A DNA stretch of 64,000 bases, taken from positions 2,159,001 to 2,223,000 of the forward strand of contig NZ_CP054918.1 of NCBI RefSeq assembly GCF_013364195.1. The letters are read 5' to 3'. Positions 53,069 to 61,625 of this stretch are shown here, piece by piece. Made by a program: the position numbers and the translations under genes. The stretch comes from Streptomyces sp. NA04227. GTDB lineage: Bacteria > Actinomycetota > Actinomycetes > Streptomycetales > Streptomycetaceae. How positions within the stretch are numbered: position 1 is the first letter of the stretch; each line of letters opens with the position of its first letter. Below the pieces are notes generated by a model. The model searched no databases. It was not told where the DNA came from and was given only the letters and a program-made list of their open reading frames with translations.

Positions 53069-56000
53069 GTGACCGGCAGTGATACTACCGCAGGTAGCCG
53101 ACTGCGCCACCTGCTGGTCTCGCAGAGCTCCGAACCCAGGATCGCGCTGGTCGCGGGGCGGGCCGGGACGGGCAAGACGCGCCTGGTGGAACGGCTCCTC
53201 GAACTGCCCCAGTCCCGCGCCCGGTCGGCACTCGTCCTCGCCTTCACCGCCTCCGGCGAGGCGGTGAAGCGCGTCGAACGCCCGCTCGTACGTAGTACCG
53301 CCGCCACTACGTCCACCCCTCCCGCGACCGCGGACGCGAACCACCCGCGCACGGCGACCCACCGGACGGACAGGTCGGACCAGAGAGCGGAATACGGCAC
53401 AGAACGGGCGGACCGGGCAGACCGGTTGGAACACCTCGATCGCCCGGACCGTGTCGACCGCATGGACCGTGTCGACCGCACGGACCGTCCGGAGCGCGCA
53501 GACCGTCCGGACCGCACGAGCGGGACGGAACCCAGACCCTGCATACCCGGCGCCCGTACGGAGACCTTCGCACCGGACGCCACCCCCGCCGCGCCCCACA
53601 CCGCGACCACGACCGCCCCCACTCCGCCGTCGCCCGCGACCCTCGGCGCGCTCGCCGCGCTCGGCGACCTCGCCGCCGCCACCGACCCCGTCCTCCTGGT
53701 GGCCGAGGACGTGCACCGCGCCGACCCCGCCGCCCTCGCCCTCCTCACCAGGCTACTGACAAAACCGCCCGCCGGACTCGTCGCGGTACTCACCTACCGC
53801 CCGGAGGAACTTCCCGAGCCGGGGCTGCCGCTCGGCGGCCCCGTCGACTACCCGGCCGAGGCGGCGGTCATCCGGATCCCCCTCGAACCGCTCACCGAGG
53901 AACAGATCGCCGCATACGCGGCGGAAGTGCTCGGTGCGCACCGGTGCAGCGCCGAGTTCACGGCGCGGCTGCACCAGCGCTCCGGTGGCGTGGCCCAGGT
54001 CGCGGCGGACCTGCTGCGCGCGCTCGACGACGGTGGCAAGGAACCGTACGGCGCCGCCGAAGTGGACGCGGTGGGGGTCCCGGTGCGCCTGGCCGAACTG
54101 ATCGCGGGCCGCATCCGCGCGATACCCGCCGAGCACCGCCCCGTGGTGTGGGCGGCGGGCGTGCTCGGCGAGCCCGCCCCGGCGCACGAACTGGCCGCCG
54201 TCGCCGGAGTGCCCCTGGAGACCGGACGGGCCGGGCTGCTCGCCGCCGAGGCGGCCGGGGTGCTGCGCGAACTCGACCGCGGCCGCTACGGATTCGACGT
54301 ACCGCTCGCCGCGCACGCGGTGCACGACCTGCTGCCCGGCACGGTGCGCGAGGACATGCACCGCAGGGCCGCCCGTACGCTCGGCCGCCGCCAGCCGGTG
54401 CCCTGGGCCCGGCTCGCGCGGCACCACCGGCACGGCGGGCGCACCCGGGACTGGCTGCGCGCGGTGGAGCGCGCGGCCGAGCAGTACGCGGCGGGCGGCA
54501 GGCACATGGACGCGATCGTCCTGCTCGACCGCACGCTCTCGGCGACCGGCATCCCCCAGCACCATCGGGTGAAACTGGCCCTGCTGCTCGCCCGCAGCGC
54601 GGTCATCGCGCTGCGTGTGGACGAGACGGTCGGCGTGATGCGGCACATCGTCGAGGATGTCGACCTGCCCACCGAGGTACGCGGCGAGATGCGCCTGGAC
54701 CTCGCCCTGCTGCTGTCCAACACGGTCGGCCTCGGCGAGGGCGGACGGGCCGAACTCACCCAGGCCGCCGAGGAGTTGGAGTCCCGTCCGGATCTCGCGG
54801 CGCGCGCCATGTCCGCACTGGCCATGCCGTACTGGCCCGGCCCGCCGCTGGAGGCCAACCTCCGCTGGCTGGAGCGGGCCGAGGAAGCCGCCAAGGAGAG
54901 CGGCAACCTCGCGGTACAGATGGCCGTCGCCGCCAACCGGGCCACCGTCATGCTCAACATCGGCGCTCCGGGCGCCTGGCAACTCGTCGAGCAACTCCCC
55001 CGGGACACCGAGGAGTTGGCGGCGCGCCAGCAGGTGGCGCGCGGCGTGGTCAACGCCGCCGACTGCGCGTACTGGCTCGGTGAGTACGCCACGGCGGACG
55101 CGCTGCTCGCCGAGGGCCGCGAACTCGCCTCCCGCACCGGCGCCTCGGGCGCCCACCGGACCGGCCGCAGTACCGAACTGCTGCTGCGGATGGCCACCGG
55201 CCAGTGGGCGGCTCTCAGCGAGCACGCGACGGCGTACGCGATCGAGGTCGGCGAGGACCATCTCGCCGCCGTGGACGCCAACTTGGTACGGGCGCTGCTC
55301 GCGTTGGCCCGCGGCGACTGGAGCACCTGCTTCGAACTCCTCACCGGCAACGCCGTGTCGAACGAGGAGAGACCCGTACCGCTGGGCGCCGCCGCCTCGG
55401 CACTGCGGATCCGGCTCGCACTGGCCCGGCGGGAGCCGGAGGCAGCGGCCGAGGAAGCCGAGCTGGCCTGGGGACGGCTGCGCGCCAAGGGCGTCTGGGC
55501 CTGGGCGGCCGACCTCGCGCCCTGGGCCGTGGAGGCCCAGGCCCTCACCGGTCGGCGCGAGCGGGCCGCCCAGTGGGTGACCGAGTTCGCCGAGGGCGTC
55601 GAGGGCCGCCCGGTCCCGGTCGCCACCGCCTCGCTCGCCCGCGCCCGGGCCGCGCTCGCGGAGAGCGCCGAGGAACACGTCACCGCCGCCGAGCTGTTCC
55701 GCGAGGCCGCCGAGTCCTACGAAGCACTGCCGCGCCCGTACGAGGCGGCGCTCGCCCGCGAGGCGGCGGGCCGCTGCGCGCTGGCGGCCGGGGGCCGCGA
55801 GACGAGCCGCGGGGTGGACGAACTGACCGCGGCGGCAAGGGTGTTGGACGACCTCGCCGCAGTCTGGGACGCCGCCCGGGTACGCGCGACCCTGCGCACC
55901 AACCACCAGGCCCCCGACCGCCGCCCGCCGGGCCGCCCCGGCTACGGCGACCGCCTCTCCCCGCGCGAACGCGAGGTGGCGGTACTCGCGGGCCGTGGCC

Positions 56001-56149
56001 TGACCAACCGCGAGATAGCCGAGACGCTGCACCTGTCCTCCCGCACCGTCGAACAGCATGTGGCGCGTGCCCTGCGCAAGCTCGGTGCGCATTCGCGACA
56101 GGACTTGGCCCAGGCGGCGGAGGCCCAGGGGCCCGAGCAGGGCCAATAG
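53069..56149 (+). CDS. Large ATPase transcription regulator (LuxR family, LAL type)
   Basis: 1026 residues from a GTG at 53069 (start not firm; no strong ribosome-binding site). Walker A is GRAGTGKT at 30-37; Walker B is LLVAED near 209-214. Between them lies an atypical insertion of about 100 residues rich in Asp-Arg repeats (99-149). A TPR-like helical region follows. The C-terminal LuxR helix-turn-helix is LSPREREVAVLAGRGLTNREIAETLHLSSRTVEQHVARALRKLG. It should be an ATP-dependent activator. The gene ends in a TAG that begins a 9-base tandem repeat. Confidence 0.9.
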   Translation: MTGSDTTAGSRLRHLLVSQSSEPRIALVAGRAGTGKTRLVERLLELPQSRARSALVLAFTASGEAVKRVERPLVRSTAATTSTPPATADANHPRTATHRTDRSDQRAEYGTERADRADRLEHLDRPDRVDRMDRVDRTDRPERADRPDRTSGTEPRPCIPGARTETFAPDATPAAPHTATTTAPTPPSPATLGALAALGDLAAATDPVLLVAEDVHRADPAALALLTRLLTKPPAGLVAVLTYRPEELPEPGLPLGGPVDYPAEAAVIRIPLEPLTEEQIAAYAAEVLGAHRCSAEFTARLHQRSGGVAQVAADLLRALDDGGKEPYGAAEVDAVGVPVRLAELIAGRIRAIPAEHRPVVWAAGVLGEPAPAHELAAVAGVPLETGRAGLLAAEAAGVLRELDRGRYGFDVPLAAHAVHDLLPGTVREDMHRRAARTLGRRQPVPWARLARHHRHGGRTRDWLRAVERAAEQYAAGGRHMDAIVLLDRTLSATGIPQHHRVKLALLLARSAVIALRVDETVGVMRHIVEDVDLPTEVRGEMRLDLALLLSNTVGLGEGGRAELTQAAEELESRPDLAARAMSALAMPYWPGPPLEANLRWLERAEEAAKESGNLAVQMAVAANRATVMLNIGAPGAWQLVEQLPRDTEELAARQQVARGVVNAADCAYWLGEYATADALLAEGRELASRTGASGAHRTGRSTELLLRMATGQWAALSEHATAYAIEVGEDHLAAVDANLVRALLALARGDWSTCFELLTGNAVSNEERPVPLGAAASALRIRLALARREPEAAAEEAELAWGRLRAKGVWAWAADLAPWAVEAQALTGRRERAAQWVTEFAEGVEGRPVPVATASLARARAALAESAEEHVTAAELFREAAESYEALPRPYEAALAREAAGRCALAAGGRETSRGVDELTAAARVLDDLAAVWDAARVRATLRTNHQAPDRRPPGRPGYGDRLSPREREVAVLAGRGLTNREIAETLHLSSRTVEQHVARALRKLGAHSRQDLAQAAEAQGPEQGQ
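53363..53515 (+). repeat. Asp-Arg repeat region inside the LuxR ATPase gene
   Basis: Codes for residues 99-149, made of DR-x-DR units (DRPDRVDRMDRVDRTDR). DNA units of about 9-12 bases are repeated imperfectly, so length is likely to vary between strains. It sits between Walker A and Walker B, where the core fold normally has none. Confidence 0.8.
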
Positions 56150-56179
56150 GGCTCGTAGGGCTCGTAGGGCTCGTAGGGC
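56147..56179. repeat. 9-bp tandem repeat starting in the LuxR stop codon
   Basis: TAGGGCTCG occurs 3.7 times. Because the unit is 9 bases long, each copy repeats the TAG stop in the same frame. Confidence 0.85.
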
Positions 56180-56240
56180 CTCTCGTTCGGATCTTGCCGG
56201 GGGGCGGCTGGATCTTGTCGGTGGCCGGCGCCCGAGCGGA

Positions 56241-57113
56241 TCAGGCGGGGAGCAGGCGCAGGGTGAGGCCCAGTCGGCCGGGGCGCTCCTCCGTACTCAC
56301 CAGCGGGGCGTTGATCCGTCCGGTCTCCACGCACAGGAAGTGGCGGTGGTCCTCGTCGGTCAAGTCGCCCATGGAGGCGGCCAGTTCGGCGCCGGGGTTC
56401 CAGACCACGACATCGCTCGCCCCACGGTGCGCGAGCTCGACGACCCGGCCGAGGGCCTCGTCCCTGAGCAGGCTGACGTCCTCCGGCTCGGTGTAGACCC
56501 GCTCGATGTGGTCCGCGGGCACCACCGTGCCGTCGACGTCGGACACGTCCACCGCCAGCAGGTTGTCGCGGTAGCTCCCGCCGAGACCGGAGACCTCCGC
56601 CTTGCCCAGGGCGCCGACCGCCAGATAGGTGTGCAGCGCGCCCGTACTGCTGTGGTCGCCCTGCGCCTCCAGCTCGATGTCGCACGTCGCGCCGAGCACG
56701 ATCCGGATGCTCAGGGTGAACTCGTGCGGCCAGACCTCACGCGTCTTCTCCGAGGCCTTCAACTCCAGGGCCAGCAGGACCCCGCCCTCCCTCTCCTCGT
56801 GCGCCACGAGGTCCCAGTCGAGGAGGCGGGCGAAGCCGTGCGAGGGCTTCGCGGCGGGACCGAACCACGGCCAGCACAGGGGCACCCCGCCCCGGACGGG
56901 CTTCCCGGCCTGCCAGGTGTTCCGCTCGCCCAGCCACAGGCCCGGCGCGGATCCGGCGGGTTGCCAGGCGAGCACCTGGCCGCCCTGGAGGCTGACCGCG
57001 CCCCGGACACGCGGGTGGTCGACGACCAGGACCGGGATCTCGCCGAGCAGGCGGCGGGTCACCGAAGGCGACAGTTCTTCGATGACGGGCAGGGCGGAGA
57101 GTGCGTCGTTCAT
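56241..57113 (-). CDS. Glucose-6-phosphate 1-epimerase-like mutarotase
   Basis: 290 residues. Members of this YeaD family have a beta-sandwich with catalytic histidines; here H92 in SHGFAR and H161 in GALHTYL, with an acidic residue in ETGRINAP. The PRVRGAVSLQGGQVLAWQP and PVRGGVPLCWPWFGP segments are typical. It interconverts the anomers of hexose-6-phosphates in the cytosol. Not in an obvious operon. Confidence 0.92.
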   Translation of the reverse strand: MNDALSALPVIEELSPSVTRRLLGEIPVLVVDHPRVRGAVSLQGGQVLAWQPAGSAPGLWLGERNTWQAGKPVRGGVPLCWPWFGPAAKPSHGFARLLDWDLVAHEEREGGVLLALELKASEKTREVWPHEFTLSIRIVLGATCDIELEAQGDHSSTGALHTYLAVGALGKAEVSGLGGSYRDNLLAVDVSDVDGTVVPADHIERVYTEPEDVSLLRDEALGRVVELAHRGASDVVVWNPGAELAASMGDLTDEDHRHFLCVETGRINAPLVSTEERPGRLGLTLRLLPA

Positions 57114-57179
57114 ACCGGCGACTCTTCAGAAGCGGCAGAGGAGAGTCAAGCCGGACCCAACCCCGCTTGGACAGGGCGA

Positions 57180-57752
57180 TCAGACAGGCAGCTCGAAGAC
57201 GATCTCGCGCCCGTCCCGCTCGTCCCACTGCTCGCCGACCTTCTCGAACCCGAAGCCCGAAATCGTCGCCAACGAGGCGGTGTTGTCGGGCCTGATGGTC
57301 ACCCGCAGCTTTCTGACGAGGGGTTCGGCGGTGGCCCGGTCCAGGAACGCGGTCAGGATGGCCCGCGCATAGCCCTGCCGCCGGTGTTCAGGGACCACCG
57401 AGTACCCCAGTTCCACCATGCCCGCCCCGTCCGGCGGCCCATGGAACCCGGCGTACCCCACGACGTCGCCCCCCGGTTCGTCCACCACGATCTGCGTGAT
57501 CCACCCCGCGCACGCCGGGTTCGCGGCCAGCTGATCGAGCCGGTACTGCCACACCCACCGCGCGTCCTCGGTGACGAAGAACTCGGTCAGAGCGACACCC
57601 GCTTCCCTACTGGCACCGGCCAGGTCGTGGTTCAGCAAGGCGGTCATGGTCTCCCGCGACAGCTCGACGAAGCCCACGGACTTCGGGCTCGTGGGGGCGG
57701 GAGTGGGGCGCGCGGCGGCGTTGTCTGTGTCTGTCACAGGGCGAATCGTCAT
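57180..57752 (-). CDS. GNAT-family N-acetyltransferase
   Basis: 190 residues from the ATG at 57752. The acetyl-CoA site is in ELGYSVVPEHRRQGYARAIL (pattern RxxGxA), preceded by GYAGFHGPPDGAGMVE. The C-terminal strand ends with FGFEKVGEQWDERDG. It would acetylate an amine; the substrate is unknown. The long upstream extension of the frame is a shadow of the neighbouring HATPase gene. Confidence 0.88.
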   Translation of the reverse strand: MTIRPVTDTDNAAARPTPAPTSPKSVGFVELSRETMTALLNHDLAGASREAGVALTEFFVTEDARWVWQYRLDQLAANPACAGWITQIVVDEPGGDVVGYAGFHGPPDGAGMVELGYSVVPEHRRQGYARAILTAFLDRATAEPLVRKLRVTIRPDNTASLATISGFGFEKVGEQWDERDGREIVFELPV

Positions 57753-57808
57753 GGCGAGCCCCGGACGTGTCCAACCGATTTCGCGCGGACCGGCCATTCC
57801 CGGTCGGC

Positions 57809-58357
57809 TCACGAGCGCGGGTCCCTGCCCTCCGGGCCCCGCACGGCTGCCTCCGTACGAAACCTCGCCCAGACCGTCTTGCCGATCGGCACCCGGGGAT
57901 GGTGACCGAAGTCCTCGGCGAGCGCGGCGACCAGAGCGAGCCCACGTCCGCTCTCGTCGTCCTCGCCGGCGCACACGGGCCGCGGCACCCGCTCCGAGGC
58001 ATCGGACACCTCAAGGAGCAGCCCGTCGAGCTCCTCGGTCAGCCGTACTTCGAAGAGCCGATCCCGAACTCGCCCGTGCCGTACGGCATTTGTGGCCAGC
58101 TCACTCACGGCGAGCACGATCCGGTCGGTGTCGCACTGTCCGTAACCCCAGGCGCGCAGGGTCTTTTCGGACTGATGCCGAGCGAGGGCCACGGCTTTCA
58201 CGGAGGTGGTGAACTGCATGTACCACTGCCCGAAGTCCCCCTCCACCGGCACCGAATCCCCTGCTGACCGCACGTACGACTCCCTTGGCAACCACCTCAA
58301 CTCCCCTTCCCCGCACACCGTTTCCGCCACGGGCAACCGCCCGCCGAGCATCGCCAT
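57809..58357 (-). CDS. HATPase-domain anti-sigma-like protein of the WhiJ-type cluster
   Basis: 182 residues from the ATG at 58357 (start uncertain; 58351 is also possible). ATPase motifs: RIVLAVSELATNAVRHGRVR, LLEVSDASERVPRP, GRGLALVAALAEDFGHHP. The C terminus ends in a charged tail. It is divergent from the XRE regulator, with about 110 bases between. HATPase, XRE and DUF397 genes commonly occur together in Streptomyces developmental loci. Confidence 0.86.
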   Translation of the reverse strand: MAMLGGRLPVAETVCGEGELRWLPRESYVRSAGDSVPVEGDFGQWYMQFTTSVKAVALARHQSEKTLRAWGYGQCDTDRIVLAVSELATNAVRHGRVRDRLFEVRLTEELDGLLLEVSDASERVPRPVCAGEDDESGRGLALVAALAEDFGHHPRVPIGKTVWARFRTEAAVRGPEGRDPRS

Positions 58358-58469
58358 CCAACCCACAACCTCTCTCTGTGTAGCAATTCGCTCACAGCTT
58401 GAAGTCACTCGGCGTAGTCTCGCCAGGGGGCGGGGAGTGACATCGGTTCCGTCGCGAGGGAGTTGGCAC

Positions 58470-59264
58470 ATGGGCAGCAAGTACGGCGACTGGCTCAAGG
58501 AACAGCGCGAGGCAGCGGGTCTGACGCAGCAGGAGCTCGCGGATCGCGCGATCATGACCCGTTCGCACATCTCGCACATCGAGGCGGGGCGCAGGGTTCC
58601 GTCGAAGGACGACGCGAAGCGGCTGGACAGGGCGTTGAACACGGGGAATGTGTTGCAGACGTTTCTACCGCGCACCGACGTCGTGATCGCCGACTACTTC
58701 GAGTCGGCGCTCGAACTCGAACAACAGGCAACGGTGATCCGGGAGTTCGCGCCGTCTCTGGTCCCGGGCATTCTTCAGACGGAGCCCTACATGCGAGGTG
58801 TCATCGGCGCCGTCTTCCCTCCATGGAGCGCTGAGGAGTGCGACAAGCTGGTGGTCACTCGACTCAACCGGGCGAAGATTCTTACCGACCCGACCACTCC
58901 CATGGTGTGGGCGCTTCTGGACGAAGCAGTGCTCCGCCGCCCGGTCGGTGGTCCGGAGGTCATGCTGGAGCAGATCCAGCACCTCATCGGTCTGGCCGAG
59001 TCAGGGCGAGTGCGGATTCACGTGCTTCCCCTCGGCCTTGGCGTTCACTCTCTGCTGCCAGGAATGCTGTCCCTGATGTCGTTCGAGGACCAGCCACCGG
59101 CCGCCTACACAGAGGGGCTCTACACAGGGACGCTGCACGATTCCCCGGCTATTGTCGAACAGTTGCAGGGGACCTACGACCTGGCCCTGGGCGACGCTCT
59201 GCCGATCAAGGAATCGCTTGCTCTCATGCGAGCAGCGGCGAAGGATTACGGACACCATGACTGA
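58470..59264 (+). CDS. XRE-family regulator with DUF5753 domain (WhiJ-like)
   Basis: 264 residues; GAGGGAG is about 8 nt before the ATG. The helix-turn-helix is at about 5-60: DWLKEQREAAGLTQQELADRAIMTRSHISHIEAGRR. The rest is the DUF5753 domain, with FAPSLVPGILQTEPYM and MSFEDQPPAAYTEGLYTG. WhiJ-like proteins act with DUF397 proteins to control development and antibiotic production. The last eight bases overlap the DUF397 start. Confidence 0.95.
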   Translation: MGSKYGDWLKEQREAAGLTQQELADRAIMTRSHISHIEAGRRVPSKDDAKRLDRALNTGNVLQTFLPRTDVVIADYFESALELEQQATVIREFAPSLVPGILQTEPYMRGVIGAVFPPWSAEECDKLVVTRLNRAKILTDPTTPMVWALLDEAVLRRPVGGPEVMLEQIQHLIGLAESGRVRIHVLPLGLGVHSLLPGMLSLMSFEDQPPAAYTEGLYTGTLHDSPAIVEQLQGTYDLALGDALPIKESLALMRAAAKDYGHHD

Positions 59265-59478
59265 GCACACGCTTCCCCAAGCCTCCGCCCTCGGCGGCTG
59301 GCGCAAGTCGACCTACAGCGACGGAAACGGCGGCAGCTGCCTAGAGGTCGTCGACACCCACCCCACCGGCATCCCCGTACGCGACTCCAAGAACCCCAAC
59401 GGCCCCGCACTCTGCTTCACCACCGGCACGTGGGGCACCTTCGTCTCCGCGGTGAAGGCCGACCGCCTCGCCCGCTGA
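59257..59478 (+). CDS. DUF397 family small protein
   Basis: 73 residues. Signature WRKSTYSDGNGGSCLEV and VRDSKNPNGPAL, typical of this Streptomyces family. It overlaps the XRE gene by eight bases. Its function is as a partner of the WhiJ-like regulator, counteracting it in better-studied cases. Confidence 0.96.
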   Translation: MTEHTLPQASALGGWRKSTYSDGNGGSCLEVVDTHPTGIPVRDSKNPNGPALCFTTGTWGTFVSAVKADRLAR

Positions 59479-59580
59479 GCGGCGTACCGCCCTTCCGCCG
59501 CCCCGCGTACGGCGCCGTCCGCCCTCCGACGAGGATGGGCACGGTCCGCCCGTCCGGGGCGGCGGCTTCAAGGAGCACCC

Positions 59581-60087
59581 GTGCGCCGCATCCGAGCAGT
59601 GACAGCCCTCGTCGTCGTCCCGCTGTCGGTTCCGGCCATGCAGGGCTGCAACCCGCACCAGTACGACTCCGTCCCCTCGGTCACGGATGTCCGCAGCTCC
59701 GAACTCACCGGAACCTGGCGGGGGTTGGACGGTACGCGGGTCGTACTGAAGGCCGACGGCACAGCGGAGGTGGCGCGCCTCGACGGCCAGGAGTTCGACT
59801 TCGACGAGGGCTGGCGCCTGTCCGGAACCGGGACGTGGCGGCTCACGGATAGGCCGTCGGGCTGGGGTGACGGGCAGCATGTCTCCCTGAAGGTCACGCG
59901 GCGGACCGCAGCGGAGACCCGGGAACCGGAGGACGGCGAGCCGCGCGCGAGCCAGGATGGCGAGCCCGCCCCGAAGGCGTACACGTGGACGCTGGAGATG
60001 GAACGCGGCGAAAAGGGCCTGCGCCTCTTCTTCCTGTTCGGGGATCCCGACTCGCGCAGCTACTACGTTCTGCAGAGGGCGGGCTGA
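59581..60087 (+). CDS. Putative lipoprotein
   Basis: 168 residues from a GTG. The N-terminal signal ends VPAMQGC, a lipobox-like sequence with C23. The mature part has a beta-rich SSELTGTWRGLDGTRVVLKADGTAEV segment, as in lipocalin-like lipoproteins, and a Glu-rich mid-region. Unknown function. It lies 102 bases after DUF397. Confidence 0.78.
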   Translation: MRRIRAVTALVVVPLSVPAMQGCNPHQYDSVPSVTDVRSSELTGTWRGLDGTRVVLKADGTAEVARLDGQEFDFDEGWRLSGTGTWRLTDRPSGWGDGQHVSLKVTRRTAAETREPEDGEPRASQDGEPAPKAYTWTLEMERGEKGLRLFFLFGDPDSRSYYVLQRAG

Positions 60088-60172
60088 CGCGTTCGGCGAG
60101 AAGCACGGCTCGCGCGGTCGGGAAGACGCCGCCCATCGGCTCCTGTCGGTGGCTCCCCATATCCTCGGACGC

Positions 60173-60664
60173 GTGATCGAAACCGAGCGGCTCATTCTGC
60201 GACCTCTGGGGACCGCGGACGCCGACCTCTTCGTCGAGTTGCATGCCGACCCGAGAGTCAATCGCTTCGTCGGGGCCTACTCCCGTCAACAAGCCCTGGA
60301 ACGACTCGCCTTGATCGAGCGGCAGTGGTCCGAGCGCGGGCACGGCCTGTGCGCGATCGAACTCAGGTCGACCGGGGAATTCGTGGGCCGCAGCGGCTTG
60401 CAGTACTGGGAGCAGTTCGACGAAGTCGAGCTGGGCTGGACCCTCCGTGCGGAGCACTGGGGGCACGGATACGCGACCGAAGCCGCACGAGCCTGTCTCG
60501 ACTGGGGCTTCGCCACGCTCCAAGAGGACTACTTCACGGCTCTCATACGACCGGGCAACGAGCCGTCGGTGAAAGTGGCCGAGCGCCTTGGCTTCTCCCC
60601 ACGGCGTCAGGACGAGGTCATGGGGAACGCCGTCACGGTGTACGCGTTGGATCGGCCCCGCTGA
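60173..60664 (+). CDS. GNAT-family N-acetyltransferase (RimJ/RimL-like)
   Basis: 163 residues from a GTG. The N terminus is typical, ETERLILRPLGTADADLFVE. The acetyl-CoA site is ELGWTLRAEHWGHGYATEAARACLDWGF. The C terminus has NEPSVKVAERLGFSPRRQ. RimJ/RimL-type enzymes acetylate N-terminal or small-molecule amines; the substrate is not known here. It follows the lipoprotein gene by 85 bases. Confidence 0.93.
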   Translation: MIETERLILRPLGTADADLFVELHADPRVNRFVGAYSRQQALERLALIERQWSERGHGLCAIELRSTGEFVGRSGLQYWEQFDEVELGWTLRAEHWGHGYATEAARACLDWGFATLQEDYFTALIRPGNEPSVKVAERLGFSPRRQDEVMGNAVTVYALDRPR

Positions 60665-60836
60665 CCGGTCCGTCGTCACGGCGAGGCGCGCCGCAGCCGA
60701 CCGTTGGCCAGTCCGGCGCCCCGACGCCCGGAACTGGACGGGGCACCCGGCGGGACGCTTGCTTCGCAATTCGTCGGGGCACTTCGCGGTCCGGGGCGGC
60801 AGAGCCGGGCGACATCAGCCGTCCCTCTCGGGACGG

Positions 60837-61625
60837 CTACCGCCGCTCGGCCCGCTCCACCTGCCGCGGCCTCGCCGTCGCACCGACGCAGGCGCCGATG
60901 AACCAGAGCGCCGCCGCCACAGCACTGGCCGTCGCACTGTCCGAGGCATGCAGCGACCAGGCCCAGGGCTCCGGTGTGTTGTCGCTGTCCACTCCGAGGA
61001 GCAGCGTCGGGCCGAACATGCCGAACGGGAGCAGCCAGGCGAGGCCGCTGCCGAAGAGACGGGCGCTGATCAGGGCGAGGCCGAGGTAGCCGACGGCGTT
61101 GCGGGCCGCGGCGACCGCCACGTCTGCGCTCACTCCGCCTGCCAGTGGCAGCACGCTCAGGCCGACCGCCAGGGCCAGCAACAGCACCAGGTACACGCTC
61201 CGGTGGCGGTCCATCGGCTGGGCCGAGGTCTGCTCCAGATCGGCCATGGGCGAGAAGAGCGTCGCGGCCAGGAGCACGGCATGGGCGAGTGGGACGACTT
61301 CCGCCATCGGCACGCTGAAGTCCACCAGGTAGCGGAACTCGGGCACTGCCACGCGCTGCCCCGCGAAGGCGGTCGCCGCCAGCGCGATGACCAGTGCCGC
61401 CGCGGCTGCCCGGGGCAGGCCGCGGCAGCGTACGAAGGCGGAAGCGGCGGCCAAGTGCGGGCGGAGGCCGAGCACTTGGCGGGGGCGCTCCGTCACAGAC
61501 TGAGGGCCGGGCATCCGACGGGGCGAGGGGTTCTCCGTCACGGGCTGAGGGCGGGACGTCCGGCCGGGCGAAGGGTTCTCCGTCGCGGGCTCCGCTCGTC
61601 GAGGTCGGTCCACAGGGTCGTTCAC
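60837..61625 (-). CDS. Membrane protein of an ABC-transporter operon
   Basis: 262 residues. The first 50 residues repeat PxPVTENPSPxRxPGPQSVTE-like units, then six or so membrane segments follow (about 73-250). The ATG overlaps the permease stop by four bases, so it is translationally coupled to it. Unknown family; likely a permease partner. Confidence 0.8.
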   Translation of the reverse strand: MNDPVDRPRRAEPATENPSPGRTSRPQPVTENPSPRRMPGPQSVTERPRQVLGLRPHLAAASAFVRCRGLPRAAAAALVIALAATAFAGQRVAVPEFRYLVDFSVPMAEVVPLAHAVLLAATLFSPMADLEQTSAQPMDRHRSVYLVLLLALAVGLSVLPLAGGVSADVAVAAARNAVGYLGLALISARLFGSGLAWLLPFGMFGPTLLLGVDSDNTPEPWAWSLHASDSATASAVAAALWFIGACVGATARPRQVERAERR

